This document shows positions 45,101 through 54,119 of a stretch of 64,000 nucleotides of DNA, in pieces. A program made the translations under genes and the position numbers. The notes under the pieces were generated by a model, which had not been told where the DNA came from, did no database searches, and was given only the letters and a program-made list of their open reading frames with translations. The stretch comes from Leptasterias polaris (Eukaryota > Echinodermata > Asteroidea > Forcipulatida > Asteriidae): assembly GCA_037783415.1 (NCBI GenBank), contig JAZGTN010000009.1, positions 124,001 through 188,000 of the forward strand, written 5' to 3'. Each line of letters begins with the position of its first letter. The stretch's first letter is position 1.

Positions 45101-45247
45101 TAAGTTCACACCACTTTTTCTAATGTTGGTATTGTTGGAACCAGAATTAACTTGTTGACTCTTCCAAGCTTGATAGATGTCGTATTCATAATTGCGTAAG
45201 TTTCTGTTGGATATGAGGACTGGTAATGGTATGGAGTGATTTGAGTT
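42174..45247 (-). mobile_element. nearly complete non-LTR retrotransposon with 19-bp target-site duplication
   Basis: The element is flanked by GTGTAGCAGTCTGATAGAT at 42155-42173 and 45248-45266. Uninterrupted repeat units have two copies of this word, here there are three, so the third is a true target-site duplication made by target-primed insertion. The 3' end (left) is an (ATT)n tail. The length of about 3.07 kb covers the endonuclease and reverse transcriptase. No ORF1 is present, so the 5' end is probably slightly truncated. Confidence 0.92.
42365..45247 (-). CDS. LINE endonuclease/reverse transcriptase (ORF2-type), open throughout
   Basis: The frame is open from the element's 5' edge to TAA at 42365. 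The first Met inside the element is at about 45046, leaving 893 codons. The N-terminal third is an APE-type endonuclease: C-V-T-E-T-W-F with the metal-binding Glu, A-G-D-L-N-R-L-D, and S-D-H-N with the catalytic His. The middle holds the reverse transcriptase: K-A-G-G-P-D-G-I-P, D-F-S-K-A-F-D-L-I-D (motif A), G-L-P-Q-G-T-K-F-G-P (motif B) and Y-V-D-D-M-T-I-V (motif C with both Asp). The C-terminus has W-N-A-G-L-T-R-A-Q-N-N-K-L-E-S-I-Q-K-R-A. All key residues are visible and there is no frameshift. It belongs to the Jockey/CR1 group. It would copy its own RNA at a nicked chromosomal target. Confidence 0.9.
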   Translation of the reverse strand, partial: NSNHSIPLPVLISNRNLRNYEYDIYQAWKSQQVNSGSNNTNIRKSGVNLSNLVTIPRIQLKTPRKLCMPRLMLCNPRSLINKFDEFRSFLYDHRIQIACVTETWFKQDTPIEQITVEGFSLFSKERTNRCGGGVALYINDLFHAVKYDIVIPQQLEVVWVKMRPSLLPRSITSLYYCAVYSPPNDPNADLLICHLLETIDKITTSYPDAGVVIAGDLNRLDISLLTTGKFIQVVDCPTRGSAILDKIITNVSLQYQPPVIMAPLQRSDHNTIIWCPKANLIQRNEICIKTNRPIKQSSIRYFGQWITQFDWSDIYSAPDTQNKCSVFYDILNKAISEFFPTKSIKLHIKDKPWMTAEIKALIKTRQTLFFDGNPRWKSVRNKIIRMVDSAKRGYYHSRIQKLKNSNPAGWYRSIKLMTSGNTPNPTIILPSGINCDNDRDIANCINEHFISIGNDLSPLDLSSLPAYLPSPKPCPGVQEWEVFFQLKKISCRKAGGPDGIPAPIISEFAYELSKPLSHIFNSSYCEGVVPNEWKRAIVIPLPKSSPPTLNKLRPISLTDHFAKVAEHFVAQWIISDIQENLDPNQFGNRKGVSTSHYLVKLVDNLCAHADLPKSHSSLVVTDFSKAFDLIDHNIVIRDLLHLGTRQSVIPWVCNFLTERSQCVRYKHLLSNFKVLKGGLPQGTKFGPLGFLAKFNGAVCSGKLDDTPSRLLRLKYVDDMTIVENSRGNDPHIIQSVLNQFSHWAVQNNMKVNPDKCASMTVCFMKNIPQFPALQISSTDLHIVDCVKILGVFISSDLKWDKHVDHIYRKASNKIYMLKLLKKFHLSLPDLLTVYKGYIRPLTEYATPVWNAGLTRAQNNKLESIQKRALKIILGLGYLDYEYALLKCNLISLHDRRKDLCVDFATKLKCSDMFRQWLPQPRSSSVQYQLRNLNNFSVIKCNTNRYKNSPIPYFVSILNQM

Positions 45248-46019
45248 GTGTAGCAGTCTGATAGATGAAACGGCAGTTGTAGCTGGTAATGTGAAAATCA
45301 AGTCATCAAATCATGTTGATGAATAAAGCATGTAGTCCTCAAACCGCTTAAACCAATCCTGCCTGTTACTTCAAGTTATCTTTAGTTTTACACTTCAGAT
45401 TTTACTGTAATTATTGATTAAATGACAATACTTGGACTTGATGTTTTGGCGTTTGCTTTGTTATACTTCCATTCTGCAGCAAAGCGTCCATACAAAACGG
45501 AGCTCCCTTGTGACGTATCGATGATGTTACAGGGCTTTTCGTAAATCTTTTTGAAAAGCATTGGAGAAGGGTATTCAAAATGATGTTTTGTTTACACAAT
45601 GTAATGTGTTATTTTTTAGCCTCCCTTATTATAGTATTAAGTAATGTAAAATTTCTTTTCAGGTGTGGGAGTTTACTTTGTTATACCTCCATTCTGCAGC
45701 AAACCATCCATACAAAACAGAGCTCCCTTGTATGACGTGATATGAGTGATGAGGTTGTGGGGCTCTTTTTGAATCTTTTTGAAAAGCATTGGAGAAGGGT
45801 ATTCAAAATGATATGTTTTGTTTACACAAATGTCCTGTGTTATTTATTTTAGCCTCCCTTATTATTGTAATGTAAAATTTCTTTCCAGGTGACATCATTG
45901 GGGAATTACAGACTGTTGCCGTTGATGGGAAGCGCGAAGATTCACACTCCTGCTGTGTTCTCTTGTCAACCTGGACCACAAAACCATCAATGGAGGTGTG
46001 CCGAGGTGTGCCGAGGTAT

Positions 46020-48170
46020 GAATAGAATGTTATTATTTACATTTGATAAGATCTCTTCTGTAAGTGTGTGATCGAAAAAACAGCAAGTCTGTTTTTGATA
46101 TCTAATATATTCTGCTTGTCGTTGAATTAAGGTCATTCTGGAAAAATTTCTTAAAGACTTCAAAAAACATCAAATGTTAAATTGTTGAATAAGTTGCCCT
46201 GTCACTGTAAATAAGTCACAATTTAGCCATCTTCAGTTTTACAAAGTGCCATCCTCATGGATGCTGGAAGTTTCAAAATAAAGTTAAATGTTTTGTTGCT
46301 TTCAGATGAAGTTTTCATTGAGTGATTTTAAACTTGCATAAATTATCACTCTGGAAGTCATTATCTTGACTTCCTTCAATTTGTTCTTCCAACTATTGCT
46401 CTATTTACAGGTTATGGTGAATCAGTTGGATGTATTTTACTGATATATTTTACTGTCGATCAACATGGCCCATGAAGTTTGAAGTGACTCACAACGGTTC
46501 AAAGCCACAGACCAACATCCAAGTATGTTTGCATCTACATATCACCATAGTCACTAATCGAATTTGAAGGTAAGATTTTTTTTAAAGCTATCAAGCTTGG
46601 TTTGATAATATAAAAAATCCATTAAAGAACAGATTTTTGTTAGACATTTCTTATACACAAAAAGTTTTTGTTATCCTTGGTCAAATCGTTCTTGTTCATG
46701 TGTCATTATTTGTTCATGTGTCATTATTCATTACAAGAAGCAGTATCCTGCTGTCAAAATAAACAATGAATACATTTTTGGCATTTACATGGACCTGTCA
46801 CCAATTTAAATAATACTTTTTCAAAGTAAGATCTAGATTATAGTACCTTATATTATTGTAATACAAAATGTTGTTTGTCATACTTTTGTTTGCCAGTAAT
46901 TTGATAAAGACAAAAAATGGGTGCACAGATTGATACTCATTAATGTACATGTACATACATCAACAACTTCTGTCCTTGCAATGTGATGTATTTAAATGAT
47001 AATGTCATGTTAAGTGACCACTTGCACAGGCTAAACGTTAAGATTTCAGTTAGCAAAAGGACACTGTTATTTAAACAGTAGGTCACATTGTTTGTAGTTG
47101 TGAAGTTGGTAATGATGGAAATAATGTGATCTTGTTATTATTTGTAATATAATACAGGTATTGATAATGAACCACACCAACGCAGCAATGTGTTGTCAAC
47201 CTCGACCATAAAAACACAAGCGTAAGTGTTTCAAGGTATAAGTAGATTCTTCTTAATGGTTCTTTCTTTGATACTTGGGTAAAGCAATATACTCAGTCTA
47301 TGTACCTTAACTTGAAGGCATGCATTTATATGAGGCTCTGGTAATTGTTGGCATGTAAATTGAGCTGTGAAAATGCTGTTAACTTATGTGTTTTATGGTT
47401 AAATATAGTTTGGTGCTGAACGACATTTGGTTGGAATGGTATTGTAAGCCAAATCAGTATCCATCAAAATGTTGTTTTGTCTCTATAGCCTGCTAAAATC
47501 TAAAAGGCTAACAACTTCAATTTAAATGTAACTGTTTATTTTCTTTCTGGATCATATTATAGGATGAAAGCATTCAAACAATTTGCAGTTGGCATGTCAA
47601 GATTCTGAGCCACCTTAGCTGCCACTTCGGACACATAATAATACTTTGTCAAACGGTAATCATAAGTGATGATCTTCATGTCACAGCAGCATAATTATAC
47701 CACACCGAGTATGATTTGTTCAGGAAAGCGACATCATTCAACTTACCAAATCGTTGATGGCTATTTGCCTGATAATCAGAGGCAATTTTGAGATTGAGAT
47801 CTTATACTTAAAATGTAAAATAGCAAACTGTTGAACTATAGTGACTTTAGTAAGACTTATTTTTTTACATTCTTGATCTCACTTACACAAGGTTTTGTAT
47901 TGTTGAATAATGATGTGGATGTGTAACTTGATGATTTTGGAAAGAACATCAGTAAGAAAGTTGAAGCGAGTGTGGTTATTTCCTTTATCAGTTTGTAGTC
48001 TTAAATTTAAAGTTTTTTGGCCAGTCAGTTTATTTATTTTGGAAGTATTTGTGCTGAGGTTGATACAAAACAGTATTGAAATATATCTCACTGAAAATTG
48101 GGAACAATGTTTGTTCCCACAGCTGAAATATTCAACTCTGGATGAAGTCCAATTCATTCACAATTGTCAA
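46020..48170. other. AT-rich stretch, no recognised genes
   Basis: A faint further repeat-unit trace is seen at about 47160-47220 (TTGTCAACCTCGACCATAAAA). Otherwise it is unique sequence with scattered polyadenylation-like AATAAA (for example near 46279). No splice-bounded coding segment was recognised. Confidence 0.4.
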
Positions 48171-48177
48171 CTTACTT

Positions 48178-48481
48178 GTAATGAGGTACTTCGTTACACG
48201 TAAGTAGACAGAATACATGTACAACTTGTAACAAGGTACTTTCTTACAAGAACATGTATTTACATTAAAGATTGCATGTTTGTAATGAGGTACTTCATTA
48301 CAGTCATGCAATTTTAACATGCTTGCATTGAAGTACCTCTTTGCAAGTATGTAAAAGTTCCCTGCGTGTAATGAAGTACCTCATTACTGGCATGAAACAT
48401 GATAAGTTTGTTTGTAATGCAGTTTCTCATTACAAAATATGAAACAACTTATGGTTATTTATAATGAAGTAAATTCATTAC
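48178..48481. repeat. array of seven regularly spaced 20-bp palindromes
   Basis: Imperfect palindromes centred on GTAC start at 48178, 48228, 48282, 48325, 48368, 48414 and 48461. The best are GTAATGAGGTACTTCATTAC and GTAATGAAGTACCTCATTAC. Substitutions in one arm are often matched in the other (GCATTG ... TTTGC). The intervals of 23-34 bp differ from one another. This is a degenerate ~46-bp tandem repeat whose palindromic half is conserved much better than the rest. It is not a CRISPR array given the eukaryotic context. Confidence 0.85.
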
Positions 48482-48914
48482 AAATATAAAGACAACAAGC
48501 TTGTTAGGGAGTGTATATTTGTTTAATGGTTATTACTAATAAATTTCCATTTTATTATTACTGAATTTAAATTTGTGGTGTGGCGTGAGAAGTCACTTCA
48601 TGTTGGTTTGCGCTCACAAGACGGTTTAAAAATAAAGTTAAGTGTTAAGCATGTAGAGAATCCAATCATCAGGTTGGCATGAGATAGCAAGCATGGGGTC
48701 AAACTACGTTCTCATTTTCCTAAATGGGTTTTTTGAGTTTGCGTAACCGGCTACTATCACGATTGGATCTCAAGGGTAAAGAATGTTTAACATTCAGTAT
48801 CGGTATCAAACAGCTGTTATGTTTCTGAATAAGAAGTGTTATTATGTGATATACTTCTGTGTATGGTGTTAATTATTTAATTAAAAGTAGTATGGTTTAT
48901 TCTGGGGTTTAGTG

Positions 48915-49610
48915 GAGAAATGAAAGGTACCTGGTGTTGAGGTTGTTCGAGTACTCGTTAACCAGGTTTTTAAATTACAAGTGTACATGACGTGTACCTG
49001 GTGTTGAATTAGATTAATTTATGTGGTAAATATTTTGTGTGGCACACTGGGATCGGTTACCATTGTTATAAATTGTTTTTAGAAACATGCAGCGGTTTAT
49101 AATTGTAGCATGTATGCAGTAATTTGAGGGTGTTCGAGTGCTCGTTAACAAGGTTTTTAAATTACAAGAGTTCATGACGTGTACCTGGTGTTGAATTAGA
49201 TTAATTTATGTGGTAAATATTTTGTGTGGCACACTGGGATCGGTTACCATTGTTATAAATTGTTTTTAGAAACATGCAGCGGTTTATAATTGTAGCATGT
49301 ATGCAGTAATTTGAGGGTGTTCGAGTGCTCGTTAACAAGGTTTTTAAATTACAAGAGTTCATGACGTGTACCAGGTGTTGAATTAGATTAATTTATGTGG
49401 TAAATATTTTGTGTGGCACACTGGGATCGGTTACCATTGTTATAAATTGTTTTTAGAAACATGCAGCGGTTTATAATTGTAGCATGTATGCAGTAATTTG
49501 AGGGTGTTCGAGTACTCGTTAACATGGTTTTTAAATTACAAGAGTTCATGACGTGTACCTGGTGTTTAATTGTGTTAATTGTGTTAGTCAATATTTTGTG
49601 TGCTACACTA
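48915..49610. repeat. 187-bp tandem repeat, about 3.7 copies
   Basis: The TTCGAGTNCTCGTTAAC anchor lies at 48946, 49133, 49320 and 49507. Copies 2 and 3 are almost identical, and the outer ones diverge at their ends. CGAGTACTCG, a perfect palindrome, is present in the outer copies. No gene was seen. Confidence 0.95.
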
Positions 49611-49860
49611 TAGTATCTGTTTATAAGTATCTGTTGTGGGGTGGGAGATGACAACCTTCACGTGGTCCACCCTGTTCTTGACTAATGTCATCAAACCAAT
49701 CTATGTAACAACTTGCTATCTTTCATAGTGTTCTATTTGTCTTTTAACAATTAACAATTTCAGTATCTGTATTTCATTGCTACCAATGCTCATTAACTAG
49801 TATCAATCTAGTACAGTAAGTTTAAATGTTCATTTTCTTTTGCCAGGTAGTTGAACATTA
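49610..49860. other. unique intergenic sequence
   Basis: No repeat or coding feature was recognised between the 187-bp array and the MITE. Confidence 0.4.
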
Positions 49861-50069
49861 TAGACGATGTGACCTCTGACGTCATTTGAAAATCATAACA
49901 TGATGCGCGCGCATGTCGCCGGGCAAAACCTTTGTGTACTTGACAGCCAGCTAGAAAGTACACGCAATATTACCATGACTACGCGTCTTTTTGCCCGGCG
50001 GAACATGACTTGGACAACAGACTTGTCAACAGAGGGCGGTTTGAATGTAAACAGAGGTCACATCGTCTA
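49861..50069. mobile_element. 209-bp MITE with TA target duplication
   Basis: The termini TAGACGATGTGACCTCTG and CAGAGGTCACATCGTCTA are exact inverted repeats flanked by TA on both sides (49859-60, 50070-71). A second inner inverted pair is GCCGGGCAAAA ... TTTTGCCCGGC. There is no coding capacity. TA targeting suggests a Tc1/mariner-type source. Confidence 0.85.
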
Positions 50070-50154
50070 TACATGTATGGCTTTTAGTGTGAAATAAATA
50101 CACATTAAATGTGTTGAATTTCAGACAGAAACAACTGTGTGACGTATAACGAAT

Positions 50155-50645
50155 ATTAATAATAATAATAATAATAATAAAGCGTTTTTGTATAGCGCAT
50201 ATCACTGTTACGTCACTAAGCGCTTTAAAGGAATGAGAAAACAAGAAGATACAAATAAAATACCAACGGAAATTACTGATGGACGGTGAATAGATGTGTT
50301 TTGAGGCGACTTTTGAATTGGCCAACCGTGACTCCTTCCTTAACAGACTCGGTAAGCCATTCCACAGTTCAGCTGCAGCTACTTGGAATGACCTAGCTAC
50401 GTATGATTTTGTAACAGGGGTGGAAATGACAAGAAGGGACTTGGATTTGGAACGTAAATTTCTAGAAGGAATATATTTGTGAACTAGGTCCTGGAGGTAA
50501 ACTGGGGCTGTGCCTTGTAAATATTGAAAAGTAAGGAGGAGAATTTTAAACTTAATTCTAACTTGAACAGGGAGCCAATGAAGATTCTGTAGAATGGGAG
50601 TTATATGATCACGTGGGCGAGTGCGTGTGACTAGTCTACACTCTA
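50155..50645 (-). mobile_element. 5'-truncated L2-like LINE fragment
   Basis: The minus-strand 3' end has AAGCGCTTAGTGACG, GCGCTATACAAAAACGCTTT and an (ATT)n tail. The reading frame (about 50273-50640) contains R-D-H-I-T-P-I-L-Q-N-L-H-W-L-P-V, L-L-L-T-F-Q-Y-L-Q-G and A-A-E-L-W-N-G-L-P. A frameshift near 50320 separates it from the canonical ending Q-F-K-S-R-L-K-T-H-L-F. Only the reverse transcriptase C-terminus remains. Confidence 0.85.
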
Positions 50646-51616
50646 AAAAGTCCTGGGTCAAAAATTTGACCAGGTCTCCGGGTCAATTTTTTTTTACGCT
50701 TTCCGGGTCAAAATGACCCGGAAGTGGGTCATCGTGGTTGACCAAGTTTCAGATCAGAGTTCTTTACCCTATTCTGGGTTAAATTTGACCCGGAGTTGCC
50801 GGGTCATTTCATGCCAGGTCGATAAAACTATGAGGCTATTTTACACTTCAGTCATTGAGAGTGTCATACTGTACAGCTGCTGTGTCTGGTTTAGTAGTGC
50901 AAAAAAGGGAGACTTAGTCAACATTCAGAGAGTTGCTAAGCGGGCCGGCAAGATCTTTGGTAGAGAACAGGACATAAGTGCAATCTGTAATGCACGAATT
51001 TTAATTAAGGCTAAGTCAATTTTAATCAATGACACGCATCCATTACAGGAATTTTATGAGAAAATGAGGTCTGGTAGGAGGCTGAGAAGTCTGAAGTGCA
51101 GAACCAATAGATATTTAAACTCCTTTTTACCAAATTCTATTCGTATTCTTAACGACAGTCAGTAACTTTCTCTCCTTTTATTCCGTGTTTTTATTTCTAT
51201 GAAGCAAATTTTGTATGTGCCGTTGTGTTTATGCAGTTTTTAATGTTTTTATTAGTGTAAAATATCGTTCTTCTTCAACTTAATTTGTAATTCTGTAATT
51301 TTTAATAATAATATTTATTCTTACGGTGAGCATGTTCGACAGAGCAAATTTCCAATTTATGGACAATAAAAATATATTGAATATTGAATATTGAATTCAA
51401 CCTCTTCCTGGTTAAATATGACCCGGGATGCCGGGTCAGCCATATTTAACCCGTTTCTGGGTTAAGTTTGACCCTCTGCACCGGGTCATTTTATTATCAA
51501 GTCAAAATAACTTGTTTGAATACGGTTTGATTTGACCCCGCGGTCACTCCCGTCATGTTCAATAGTCCTATGGTGACCCATTTTGGGTTACACCATGACC
51601 CATTTACTGTACAGGA
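50636..51616. repeat. palindromic GGGTCA/TGACCC element, split by a LINE
   Basis: It starts TACACTCTAAAAAGTCCTGG and contains many GGGTCA and TGACCC words in alternating orientation on both sides of a later insertion. Among them is CCGGGTCAAAATGACCCGG (50703-50721), a perfect palindrome around a 3-bp centre. The layout recalls non-autonomous elements of other aquatic animals that start ACACTCTAAAAA and carry GGGTT/AACCC pairs. That comparison is from memory. The ends are approximate. Confidence 0.6.
50823..51395 (+). mobile_element. 5'-truncated LINE with TTGAATA tail
   Basis: The insertion carries a reverse transcriptase C-terminus of about 113 codons (M-R-L-F-Y-T-S-V-I-E-S-V-I-L-Y-S, K-R-A-G-K-I-F-G, K-C-R-T-N-R-Y-L-N-S-F), a stop at 51163, a 3' UTR and the tail (TATTGAA)n. 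This is a different tail type from the ATT-tailed LINEs of the window, so it represents another clade. Confidence 0.8.
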
Positions 51617-51975
51617 TACTTATCGTAGCTGTGTGTGAAAATAAATCCCATGAATTAAGAAAAATGTAGGATTTTAGTTGCTTTGGGTTTAGGGAATTTT
51701 GGGGGTATTTATTCCATGAATTTTAAATTGACTATCAGACCCCCCCCCCCCCCCCCCCGCTTGTGAGATGGTTGACTCGTAAAAACAAAGTTTACTATTT
51801 TTTGGGGTTGATTTAATACTTGCAAAGTAGTTTAGTAATTTCCTTTGGCTTGACGCCAATCTTTTTTGCCGCCCCTCATATTGATTTGCTGGAAGTTTAT
51901 GCAAATGAGGAGTCTCAACTACTCAAAGCCAATGAACGCTTCGCACCGCAGCTGCGAGTGCCCCGAGTAGGCGGG
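51617..51975. other. unique sequence with a 19-C run
   Basis: The C run at 51740-51758 could form a G-quadruplex or i-motif and is a likely sequencing weak point. No gene was seen. Confidence 0.5.
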
Positions 51976-53335
51976 CCCGGGTAACAAGGAGAGTCTCAAC
52001 GCTGTGCAGTGGACGGTAGGCAGACTGACGGTTATCGAAAAGGTCATTACCAAGAAGATATTCAGTAACTCTAGAAAAAACAACCCGCTCAATTATCTTA
52101 GACAAGTATGGTAGATTTGACACCGGTCGATAATTGTTGAGAACTTCAGGATCAAGGGATGGCTTCTTCAGGAGAGGATGGATGTGAGCAATTTTTAATG
52201 ACACAGGAACAGTGGCTTGATCAATGCTCAAGTTGACAATACTCGCAATTATTGGTGCAAAAGTAGTGGAACACTCTTTGAGCAATGTTGTGGGGATTGG
52301 GTCCAGTTCACAAGACTTTGCGGGAGTTTGACGAAGGAGACTCTCAATCTCATCTGCAGTTGTAGGTCTGAGAGTATCCAGGGCGGCTGGAGTCCTGGGG
52401 GCCGATAACATTGACTCATCAGGATGAAGGCTACTGCAGATGCGATCGATCTTGGATTGGAAGAACTGGCTGAAACACTTAGCAAGCGATTCACTGCTGG
52501 TGTGAGTGGGTAGTGGAGATGGTTGTTTTCGGTGAAGAAGACGATTGGCCACAGTAAATAAGCGTTTGGAGTTGCTCCCACAATCACCTATTACACCCAC
52601 GTAGTATGAACACTTCGCTTTGTGCACAAGTGCATTGACGACATACTTTTGAGCACAATATAACTGCCGGTGAATCTCCAATCTATTGGAGCGCCATCTT
52701 CGTTCGAGACATCTGCGCTTCCGTTTTGCAATGGTGATGTCCTTGTTGTACCAAGGGCTGTCGTGACGTTCCTTAACATGTCGGGACGTTGCAGGTGCAT
52801 GAGAATCAAGAAGGATGCGTGATTGAGAGTTGTACTGATCGACAGCATCGTTGACATTATCCATCGTAGAAGGTGTTATGCTTTTCATGGCGTTTCTGGC
52901 AAATGAGACTCTGTCAACAGCTTTGATGTTTCGTACAACTACTCTTTTACTGTTATGATGAGGCTTAGTAAGGTGTAGTTTGCAGGTAATGGCAGAGTGA
53001 TCAGATATTCCAGGTATAACTTGAACATCTGAATAAAGCTGGTTGTCAAAGTTACGAACAATGAAGACATCAAGGATGTGGCCTTTAGCGTGGGTAGGCA
53101 TTGTGACTTCCTGTGAAAGACCATGGCTGTTTAGCAGGTCATTGAACTTCAGGGTATTAGGTGATAAAATATTATCCAGATGTATGTTGAAATCACCAGT
53201 GATAACAAGAGGTGAGGGTTTGAACATTCTGTTGTCAAGCATTGAAGAGAATTCATCGAGAAACGTGGAGAATGATGAATGACTCCTCGGAGGTCTATAT
53301 ATGACAATGATGTCCACACTGGTACTGTCACCCTG
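51976..53335 (-). pseudogene. internal LINE fragment: partial endonuclease and N-terminal reverse transcriptase
   Basis: The minus strand reads I-V-I-Y-R-P-P-R-S, V-I-T-G-D-F-N-I-H-L-D and I-S-D-H-S-A-I (APE endonuclease, first part missing). After a linker it has C-E-L-D-P-I-P-T-T-L-L, H-P-L-L-K-K-P-S-L and N-Y-R-P-V-S-N-L-P-Y-L-S-K-I-I-E-R of the L2/CR1 reverse transcriptase. Coding similarity stops after Y-R-P-L-H-S-V-E-T-L-L, before motifs A-C. Both ends are missing. Loss of the 3' end is unusual for target-primed insertion, so a later deletion or rearrangement is likely. Confidence 0.85.
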
Positions 53336-53889
53336 TCACCCTTATGTAGTATATGAGCCACAGTATGTCAATATTTCTGTTTCAGGTAAAACATCACACC
53401 AGGCACAAATTAGGCTGTAACTGTTGTCCAGTAGTTTCCACAAACTTATTCCAGTAAGGTGGTATACAATTGAAGATGCAATTGCACAGTAAAGAGGCAA
53501 AAAAAAACTTAAACAGTTAAGAGCTGTGTGGGAGGGCGACCTGTAGGTGCACACTAACCCTTAAGCTTATGTTTTATCCTTAAAATTGCTTTGCTATGAC
53601 TATAAGTGACTATCATGTCACTGTCGGTGTCACTCGACATGCTGGATGATTGTTGTTGGGATTGTTGGATAAATGGACCATACCGGCGTACTAAGTTAAA
53701 ATTGGGCTGACAAGATGTGTGGTTGTAATGTAAGTGTGTGCATACTGCATCAGACGAGTTGGTTCTTGAGCACTGTGTATGTGTGTAGTTCCAAAACGAC
53801 ATGCAAACACAGACCACTAACACATTATTGTTTTGTTTGAAGTCAACAATTATGCTTACAAATTTGTTATTTTTACTTTAAAATTATAG
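53336..53889. other. upstream sequence or intron of the SAMD3-like gene
   Basis: No exon encoding the first half of the SAM domain was recognised here. The segment ends in a T-rich tract and AAATTATAG acceptor. Confidence 0.4.
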
Positions 53890-54035
53890 AGAATGCGGTC
53901 GACGAGGAAAACTTCATCCTTCTGGACACATGCAAGGATGCCCTGAAAGAACTCATCCCTCTAGTTGGACCTCGCATGAAGTTTCTGGCACAACTGAAGG
54001 CATTTAAAGATGGTCTACAGGGAACAACAGACGAT
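53890..54035 (+). CDS. SAMD3-like gene, exon with C-terminal half of a SAM domain
   Basis: After the acceptor ATTATAG the frame reads N-A-V-D-E-E-N-F-I-L-L-D, then A-L-K-E-L-I-P-L-V-G-P-R-M-K-F-L and A-Q-L-K-A-F. This is the final two helices of a sterile alpha motif, a protein interaction fold. The donor is GACGAT|GTAGGT in phase 0. The next recognised exon enters in phase 2, so an exon is missing between them or the model is broken. The 3.1-kb intron contains a transposase gene. Confidence 0.65.
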
Positions 54036-54119
54036 GTAGGTCAACTATCAGTTTTACTTTGAATCTTACCAGTTATACCACACAAACCCGGGTTTCACTT
54101 ACATTCAAGATAATACAAG
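54036..54119. other. start of intron 1
   Basis: A short intronic segment precedes the transposase frame. No terminal inverted repeat was identified here. Confidence 0.4.

Larger units (their letters stand above)
37840..46020. repeat. 1.44-kb tandem repeat family, four main units
   Basis: The anchor GTGACATCATTGG(A/G)GAATTA after AAAATTTCTTTCCAG occurs at 38354, 39893, 41336 and 45889. Spacings are 1539, 1443 and 4553 bp. The long spacing is explained by a 3.07-kb LINE, the 1539 mostly by a 75-bp LINE tail. Units 2-4 carry an internal ~215-bp duplication (two versions of CTTTGTTATACNTCCATTCTGC ending in the same TTTCTTTCCAG) that unit 1 lacks. Open frames of 60-80 codons are kept on both strands, but splice phases on the plus strand do not form a consistent gene and units 2-3 have a TAG in one candidate exon. 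On the minus strand V-D-G-T-H-I-D-G-F-L-V-Q-V-D resembles the start of a Reeler domain, without good splice sites. Confidence 0.85.

Noticed and set aside
48178..48481. CRISPR array
   Set aside because: Palindromic repeats and variable spacers resemble one, but the repeats are degenerate, the spacers share weak similarity, there are no cas genes and the genome is animal.
49900..50097. 65-codon plus-strand frame
   Set aside because: It lies almost entirely within the palindromic MITE and has no coding signature.
53554..53823. 89-codon minus-strand frame upstream of the SAMD3-like gene
   Set aside because: No motif, no matching splice or start context. Treated as intronic or intergenic sequence.
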